Source: Novosphingobium sp. (lineage in GTDB: Bacteria > Pseudomonadota > Alphaproteobacteria > Sphingomonadales > Sphingomonadaceae). Taken from it: a stretch of 64,000 bases of DNA. Position 1 is the first letter of the stretch; every line of letters begins with the position of its first letter. The stretch lies in the NCBI RefSeq assembly GCF_020852455.1, contig NZ_JADZAT010000023.1, positions 1 to 64,000 on the forward strand, written 5' to 3'. Below the pieces are notes generated by a model. That model saw only the letters and a list, made by a program, of their open reading frames with translations. It did not search any database and had not been told where the DNA came from. Positions 58,538-64,000 of the stretch are shown here, piece by piece. The translations under genes and the position numbers were made by a program.

Positions 58538-59887
58538 TTGCAGACCTTGCAGCTCACATATTCGGACACGGCAGGTGGACAGCACCTGCACTTCAAGCCG
58601 ACTCTGCTGGCTGCACTGCTGGCCAGCGGGGTTGGCACCTACCTGTATTCTGATCTTTCCGCAGGCGGAATGATCCAGCAGGCGCAGCTTGGCCAGGCGC
58701 GTGGGGCTGCCGGTTTCGAGGTCGGCTTTTCCAGCTCGGCCCGGGCTGCAGAGCCGCAGCTGCGGGCAGGGGCTGTTGCTGCCGTCCCGCCAACCTTGCC
58801 GCCGGTATTGACCGCTGCGACCCATTCTGGGGGGCAACCGCTGGCACTGCCGCGGACTTCGGCCCCTGCGCCAAGCGTCAAGCAACCCGGCAAAGCGGAC
58901 TTTGCTGCGGTGTTCGCTGCGCCTCTGCCGATCCCGGCCGGGTCCGCCGCTTTGCAGGCGCAATCACAGCTTCCCGCCCGGCATGACGAGACTGGGACGG
59001 GAACCAGTCTGGCAATCGCCAAGCCCGATGAGGCGGCACAGACCCAGGCCCTTGCTCCGGTCGCTGCTGCTGCCGCGCCAGTCGGTTTGAAGCATCAGGA
59101 GTTGGCGGCTGAGCCTGCGGCAACCCCGGCACCCGCGCTGGCCGCTGCCAGCCCGCCGGTAGTCACTGCGCCGGTAGGACCCGCTGCAATCGCGATTGCG
59201 CCGGCGCCGGTCGTGCCTTCTGCAAAGCTGGCCGAGGCGAACCTGGCAAGCAAGACCGCCGATAATGCCGCTGCCAGCCTGTCCGCCCCGCAAATGGCCG
59301 CGCAAGCGGTGAAGCCCATTGCTCCGCCAAAGGCTGAGTTCGCATCTGCCAAGGCACCGTTGCCTCAGGCTGCACCGCGCGTCAGCACTCCGCCGGCGGC
59401 GCAACCCGCCGCCAATTCGGCTCCGCCGTCCCGGATCGAGCCTGCACCGCTCAGGCTTGTGCCGATCGACTTCCAGCTTGCGCCGTCGGCCAGGCGCCTG
59501 CCGTCTTCGGCAAGCCTTGCCCCGGCCAAGCGACCCGAGCGCACCAGCCCGCTGGTCAAGCCGCCCCTCAGCGGCACCGCGGCCCGCAAGTCAACGCGCT
59601 TGCCCGACCGGCTGGTCGGGGAGTACATCTTCCACCAGGTCTCGGTTCAGCTGAACGACCACTCCGTTGGCGCAATCGATGTCCGGATCGGGGGCGATGC
59701 CAGCCTGTCGATCCGGGTCGGATCCTTGCTTTCGATCGTGCAGGGCGAACTTGATCCCAGCCTGTTCGCGGCCATGAACGGATCGGCCGGGGCGGATCAA
59801 TACGTCAGTTTCAACCAGCTGCGCGCCGCCGGAATCGATGTGCGATACGAGCCTGCGGGCAACACCATCGTGCTCACCGCCAACTGA
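58538..59887 (+). CDS. Uncharacterised Ala/Pro-rich envelope protein with conserved-looking C-terminal domain (TTG start proposed)
   Basis: Hydrophobic N-terminal segment, low-complexity A/P-rich middle, compact C-terminus GEYIFHQVSVQLNDHSVGAIDVRIGGDASLSIRVGSLLSIVQGELDP. Confidence 0.75.
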   Translation: MQTLQLTYSDTAGGQHLHFKPTLLAALLASGVGTYLYSDLSAGGMIQQAQLGQARGAAGFEVGFSSSARAAEPQLRAGAVAAVPPTLPPVLTAATHSGGQPLALPRTSAPAPSVKQPGKADFAAVFAAPLPIPAGSAALQAQSQLPARHDETGTGTSLAIAKPDEAAQTQALAPVAAAAAPVGLKHQELAAEPAATPAPALAAASPPVVTAPVGPAAIAIAPAPVVPSAKLAEANLASKTADNAAASLSAPQMAAQAVKPIAPPKAEFASAKAPLPQAAPRVSTPPAAQPAANSAPPSRIEPAPLRLVPIDFQLAPSARRLPSSASLAPAKRPERTSPLVKPPLSGTAARKSTRLPDRLVGEYIFHQVSVQLNDHSVGAIDVRIGGDASLSIRVGSLLSIVQGELDPSLFAAMNGSAGADQYVSFNQLRAAGIDVRYEPAGNTIVLTAN

Positions 59888-60104
59888 TTCCGCCGCCTGC
59901 GAAGGACGTTGCCTAACCCTCTGTCGGGGGCAGGCATCGCCATTTGCGGCCGAGCGGGGCAGGGCCGAAAATGCCCTGGATCCGTCGATCCCGGCGCTTC
60001 CTGCGATCCGGATATCCGGCCCGGTCACCGGCCAATCTTGCCCCGGATCGTTCGCACGGCGTTAACCAGTTCACTACACGCAACCTTGATGACGCGCCCA
60101 ATAA

Positions 60105-61082
60105 ATGGGCCGCATGTTTCGCAGGTCCCTCATCTCCGGCATGGCTCTGGCTAGCGCTGCGCTGCTCGCGCAGCCGGCTCAGGCCGGGATCGGCACGCTT
60201 GCCCTGCCGATGGCAGTGACTTCGGCCTTTGCCGGGTTCGATGCCTGCCAGGTGGGGGCTGCGCCTGCGATCGCACTTGCGGCCCCGGTTCCGGCAGCGC
60301 CTTCCTACAGCAAGACTTCGGCCTTGCTGGGCGGCAAGGTCAGCCAGCTTGACCTGATCCGCCAGCAGCAGGCTGGCCTGGCGCCGGTGGCCGAACCCCA
60401 GATTGCCGCCATTGCCACCACTGCCCGGCTTGAACCCGGGGCCGGGATCAGCAATCCGGGCGTGGCCCGCGAGCCAAGCTGCCAGCCCGCGCTGGGCTTT
60501 GCCATGCACCTCGACAAGCCTGCGCCGCAGCTGGGCACAACCGTGCTGCTGCCGCCGGTTTCATCGTCACCTGATGACTATCTGGCCAGCAAGCGGTTGA
60601 TAGTGAAGCGAACGAGCTTTGACCGTGACTGGAACCGGGTGCGGTCGAGCGGGATTGGCCGCAAGGCCCTGGCCGGAATCTCGCGCTCACCCGATGGCGT
60701 GCACAAGTCCGAACTGGATGCGATCAACGCCTGGGCCAACGGTTCAATCCGTTATGTCGAGGATCGGGAACTCTACGGTGAAGCCGATCACTGGGCGACC
60801 GCGAATGAAACCCTGCGCCGCCGCGCCGGGGACTGCGAAGATATCGCCATCGTCAAGATGCAGATGCTGGCAGCCCATGGCGTCAGGCGCGAGGACATGC
60901 ACCTGGTGATCGCGCGCGATCTGGTGCGTTCGGCGGACCATGCGATGCTGGTGGTCAAGGTCGATGGCCAGTACTGGCTGCTCGACAACAACACGGATAC
61001 GGCGCTCGATGCCCGGCAGGGCTACGACTATCGCCCGATCCTGTCGTTCAGTCAGAACACCAAGTGGATCCACGGGTACTGA
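60105..61082 (+). CDS. Transglutaminase-like (LapG-type) cysteine peptidase
   Basis: Signal peptide; RRRAGDCEDIAIVKMQML (Cys), SADHAMLVVKVDGQYWLLDNNTD (His/Asp). Confidence 0.9.
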   Translation: MGRMFRRSLISGMALASAALLAQPAQAGIGTLALPMAVTSAFAGFDACQVGAAPAIALAAPVPAAPSYSKTSALLGGKVSQLDLIRQQQAGLAPVAEPQIAAIATTARLEPGAGISNPGVAREPSCQPALGFAMHLDKPAPQLGTTVLLPPVSSSPDDYLASKRLIVKRTSFDRDWNRVRSSGIGRKALAGISRSPDGVHKSELDAINAWANGSIRYVEDRELYGEADHWATANETLRRRAGDCEDIAIVKMQMLAAHGVRREDMHLVIARDLVRSADHAMLVVKVDGQYWLLDNNTDTALDARQGYDYRPILSFSQNTKWIHGY

Positions 61083-61098
61083 AACCCGCGAGGGCCGG

Positions 61099-62370
61099 CT
61101 ATCGTTCGGTCATCGCCTCGCCAAGCGCCTTCAGCACCGGCTTGAACAAGTAGCTGAGGATCGACTTGCTGCCGGTAATGATCTCCACATCGCAGACCAT
61201 GCCGGGCATGATCGGCAGTTTCTGACCGTTCTTCTCGATGAAGGCGCGGTCGGTTTCGACCATGACGATGTAATAGGCCTGCCGCTCGGTCTCGTCGTAG
61301 ATTGAATCCGCGCTGATATTGGTGACCTTGCCGTCCAGCCCGCCATAGATCGAGAAATCGTAGGCGGTCACCTTGACCACAGCCGGGTCGCCAATCTTCA
61401 GGAAGGCGATGTCCTTGGGGGTGACGCGGGTTTCTACCAGCAATTTGTCGCCTTGCGGCACGATCTGCATGACCTTTTCGCCGGCGTTCACGAAGCCGCC
61501 CACCGTGTTGGCGCGGACATCGTTGACGAAGCCGGTGACCGGGGCCCGCAAATCCATGGCCGAGCCCTTGATCGTCTCTTCGTTGACCGCCAGGCGGGTC
61601 GCCACCTCGCTGCGCTCGTTCAGCGCTTGCTGGCGGAAATCGTTGCGCGCCTCGCTCAGTTGGGCCTGGGCTTCGGCAATGCCGGCCTGGGCGCGGGCCA
61701 CACCCTGCCGGGCGGCGGCCAGGCGGCCCTGGATGTCAACCAGTTCGCGCTGCGCGGCCAGCAGTTCGGTTTGCGGGACGATCTTCTTCGCCACCATCGG
61801 CGCCAGCGTATCGACCTGCTGCTGCGCCAGGCGCACGCTGCCTTCCAGGCTGTTGACGGTCGCCACGCCTTCTGACAGGTCGCGGCGGCGCTGTTCGACC
61901 GCAGCCGCCAGCGCGCTTTGCCGGCTGGAGGCGGTCGCCTGCCGCGCAGCGGCCAGCTGGGCTTCTTCGGCGCAGGCCGTCCCGGCGCTGCATCCGCCGC
62001 CAGCACTGCCGCCTTCGTTCGAAAGCCGGTTGGCGCGGGCGCTCAGCCGTTCGTTTTCGGCCTGGAGCTGTCCGCGTTGTGACTGTGATTGAGCGCTTTC
62101 CAGCCGCCCCAGCAACTGGCCTTTCTGGACCAGCTGCCCTGATCGGACCGAGATCGCCCCAACCACGCTGGGTTCCACCGCCTGGACCAGCTGGACCTTG
62201 CTGGAAGGGATGACCTTGCCAACCCCGCGGGTCACTTCGTCAACCCGGGCCAGCCCGGCCCACAGGGCCAACACGACAAGGCCACCGGCGCAGACCGCAA
62301 TCAGCCGACGGCTGGAATCCCAGCCGTGCCATCCGTCCTTCATTCGCGAAATCATGCCGCCCTGACTCAT
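61099..62370 (-). CDS. HlyD-family type I secretion periplasmic adaptor
   Basis: One N-terminal TM, coiled-coil region, DLRAPVTGFVNDVRANTVGGFVNAGEKVMQIVP, MPGMVCDVEIITGSKSILSYLFKPVL. Confidence 0.95.
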   Translation of the reverse strand: MSQGGMISRMKDGWHGWDSSRRLIAVCAGGLVVLALWAGLARVDEVTRGVGKVIPSSKVQLVQAVEPSVVGAISVRSGQLVQKGQLLGRLESAQSQSQRGQLQAENERLSARANRLSNEGGSAGGGCSAGTACAEEAQLAAARQATASSRQSALAAAVEQRRRDLSEGVATVNSLEGSVRLAQQQVDTLAPMVAKKIVPQTELLAAQRELVDIQGRLAAARQGVARAQAGIAEAQAQLSEARNDFRQQALNERSEVATRLAVNEETIKGSAMDLRAPVTGFVNDVRANTVGGFVNAGEKVMQIVPQGDKLLVETRVTPKDIAFLKIGDPAVVKVTAYDFSIYGGLDGKVTNISADSIYDETERQAYYIVMVETDRAFIEKNGQKLPIMPGMVCDVEIITGSKSILSYLFKPVLKALGEAMTER

Positions 62371-63491
62371 TGCGCGGTCCCGCCAGCAGGTGCCGGTTCG
62401 GCCACCTGGCCGCCTTCGCTGCGCAGCGCGACATTGCTGCTGCTCTGTGGGGTCTGGGTGGTTGCCACCACCTGCTTGAGGTGGCTGTTGCCCGAAACCG
62501 GATCAGGGATCGACGGACGCCAGGTCTTGGTCATGTCGATCCGGCCACCGACATCGGCTTCGGCGTGGCGATCGGTCACATCCGGGGTCACGGTCAGCCC
62601 CGGGACGAAAGCCGGAGCCGCTTCCTCAAGCTGCATCCCGTCTTCCAGCGCGCGTTCACGCAGCGCTGCAAGGTCCAGCGCGGGGATCGCCTCGATCCCG
62701 GCATAACGACCGTTGAAGGTTGCCGCGTTACCCCACGAACCGTTGAAGCGGTAGAACAGGTGGCGGCCGATCTGGGTGATTTTGCCCAGCTTGTAGGCCC
62801 AGCTCGGCAGGACATAGTCGGCATGATAGAAAGTCGCGGTGCCGACACTGGGTTCGACATAGCCGGCCAGTGCGGCGCGGGCCACTTCGCGGGCTTCGCG
62901 CCACGGGCCGGCAGCCGGAGCGCGCAGCAGCGCCCCGTCGCAGGTAAAGCTGAACTGGCAGCCGGTGCGGCGCTGCGAACCCTGATAGACCACGCCGCAG
63001 ACGCTCTTGGGGTAGGCGGGGTGGCGAACCCGGTTGAGCACCACCTGGGCCACTGCGCGGCGGCCCTGCAGCGGCTCGACCGCAGCTTCGTAATAGACCG
63101 CCTGGGTCAGGCACTGCAGTGCGGTGGCATAGGTTTCGGCCTTGGCCGCCTGAAGACCAAACGCCTGGACCTGATCGAGCGGTGAGGTGAGGAAGGGGAT
63201 CGCGGCATTCCCGGCCTGGGCATCCGCACCTTCGACCATGATCTGCGCCTTGTCATCGACCGAAATCGCATCGATCGGGCCCATCTGGGCAAGATCGGCC
63301 TGACCGTTGTCACCCGCCGTCTGCCCGCCCGCAGCAGCATCGGTGAGCCGCGGCACGATGAACGACAGGGCCAGCGCAGCGATCATCGCGGCAATGGCGA
63401 TCATCAGCCAGCGTTCCAGCTTTGAGCGTTGTCGGTTGGCGCCCCGCGCGTCGGCGGCAAGATCCAGCAATGTCAATTCAGAGGTGCTCAT
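62367..63491 (-). CDS. Cell wall hydrolase, SleB family, with N-terminal TM
   Basis: CLTQAVYYEAAVEPLQGRRAVAQVVLNRVRHPAYPKSVCGVVYQGSQRRTGCQFSFTCDG. Confidence 0.93.
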   Translation of the reverse strand: MSTSELTLLDLAADARGANRQRSKLERWLMIAIAAMIAALALSFIVPRLTDAAAGGQTAGDNGQADLAQMGPIDAISVDDKAQIMVEGADAQAGNAAIPFLTSPLDQVQAFGLQAAKAETYATALQCLTQAVYYEAAVEPLQGRRAVAQVVLNRVRHPAYPKSVCGVVYQGSQRRTGCQFSFTCDGALLRAPAAGPWREAREVARAALAGYVEPSVGTATFYHADYVLPSWAYKLGKITQIGRHLFYRFNGSWGNAATFNGRYAGIEAIPALDLAALRERALEDGMQLEEAAPAFVPGLTVTPDVTDRHAEADVGGRIDMTKTWRPSIPDPVSGNSHLKQVVATTQTPQSSSNVALRSEGGQVAEPAPAGGTAQ

Positions 63492-64000
63492 GACCGAAGT
63501 CCCATTCCTGCTGATTTGATGATCTCATCCCTCGGGCCATCCGCGACTATCTGCCCCTTGTCGAGGACGATCAGGCGGTCGCAGATGCTAAAAAGTGCCG
63601 GTCGGTGGGTGGAAATAACCATTGTCCGATCGGGTGTCAGCGAATGGGACAACCGCTCGACAAAGAGTTTCTCTGACTGGATGTCCATGGCCCCGGTCGG
63701 CTCGTCGAGGAACAGCAGCCTGGACGGACGAACCAGCGCGCGGGCCAGCGACAGGAAGCTGCGCTGTCCGCCCGAAAGCTGACTGCCGGATTCGCCCACG
63801 CCGCGATCGAAGCCGCCCGAATCCTGCGAGAGGAACTGATCGGCACCGACTTCGCGCAAGGCCTCGATCAGGCGTTCATCGTCCACCTGGCCGGCGCCGA
63901 GCGAGAGGTTGTCCTTGATCGAGCCCGAAAACAGGCTGGCATCCTGCCCCACGAACCGGAAGGCATCGCGCAGGTCTTGCGGGCGGTACTGGCGGCTGTC
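63488..64000 (-). CDS. Type I secretion ABC transporter ATPase (partial, continues beyond window)
   Basis: GQDASLFSGSIKDNLSLG, SGGQRSFLSLARALVRPSRLLFLDEPTGAMD; open frame continues to the window edge. Confidence 0.93.
   Translation of the reverse strand, partial: DSRQYRPQDLRDAFRFVGQDASLFSGSIKDNLSLGAGQVDDERLIEALREVGADQFLSQDSGGFDRGVGESGSQLSGGQRSFLSLARALVRPSRLLFLDEPTGAMDIQSEKLFVERLSHSLTPDRTMVISTHRPALFSICDRLIVLDKGQIVADGPRDEIIKSAGMGLRS

Overview
This 64-kb, high-GC, gene-dense alphaproteobacterial window reads as sphingomonad-like (inference from protein content and codon usage). About 60 protein genes and two tRNAs (Gln-CTG, Cys-GCA) are supported. No CRISPR array, transposase or prophage was seen.

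Main blocks:
- Left edge: a LysR N-terminal fragment that stops early, then a LuxR-type gene and a LytS/LytT pair.
- 3-25 kb: mostly housekeeping genes (dps, pgl, dinB, glpD, acyl-CoA carboxylase beta, rlmE, ppx/gppA, thiD, glmM, lptFG, clpS).
- 25.7-28.5 kb: PHA genes, a phasin with a lysine-rich N-terminal tail and phaC.
- 31.5-33.8 kb: glutathione-dependent formaldehyde detoxification.
- 35.6-39 kb: a large serralysin-like RTX protease with a small secreted protein encoded just upstream.
- 39-58.4 kb: a polyamine catabolism and uptake supercluster (four class-III aminotransferases, two GS-like enzymes, PuuB/PuuD-like enzymes, Pot ABC transporter, two aldehyde dehydrogenases, TorF-like porin, LysR regulator).
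- 58.5-64 kb: a Lap-like type I secretion locus (LapG-like protease, HlyD adaptor, ABC ATPase) with a SleB cell-wall hydrolase inside the operon and an uncharacterised Ala/Pro-rich protein beside it.

Most interesting non-coding signals:
- Three copies of the perfect or near-perfect box CTATCG-N7-CGATAG, placed only at polyamine-cluster promoters. This looks like the LysR regulon operator.
- A REP-like element whose hairpin stems differ between copies but stay base-paired around a conserved GGA(T/G) loop, including a 37-bp perfect inverted repeat next to tRNA-Gln.
- Repeated TTTTGTGCA/TGCACAAAA elements at the phasin and phaC promoters.
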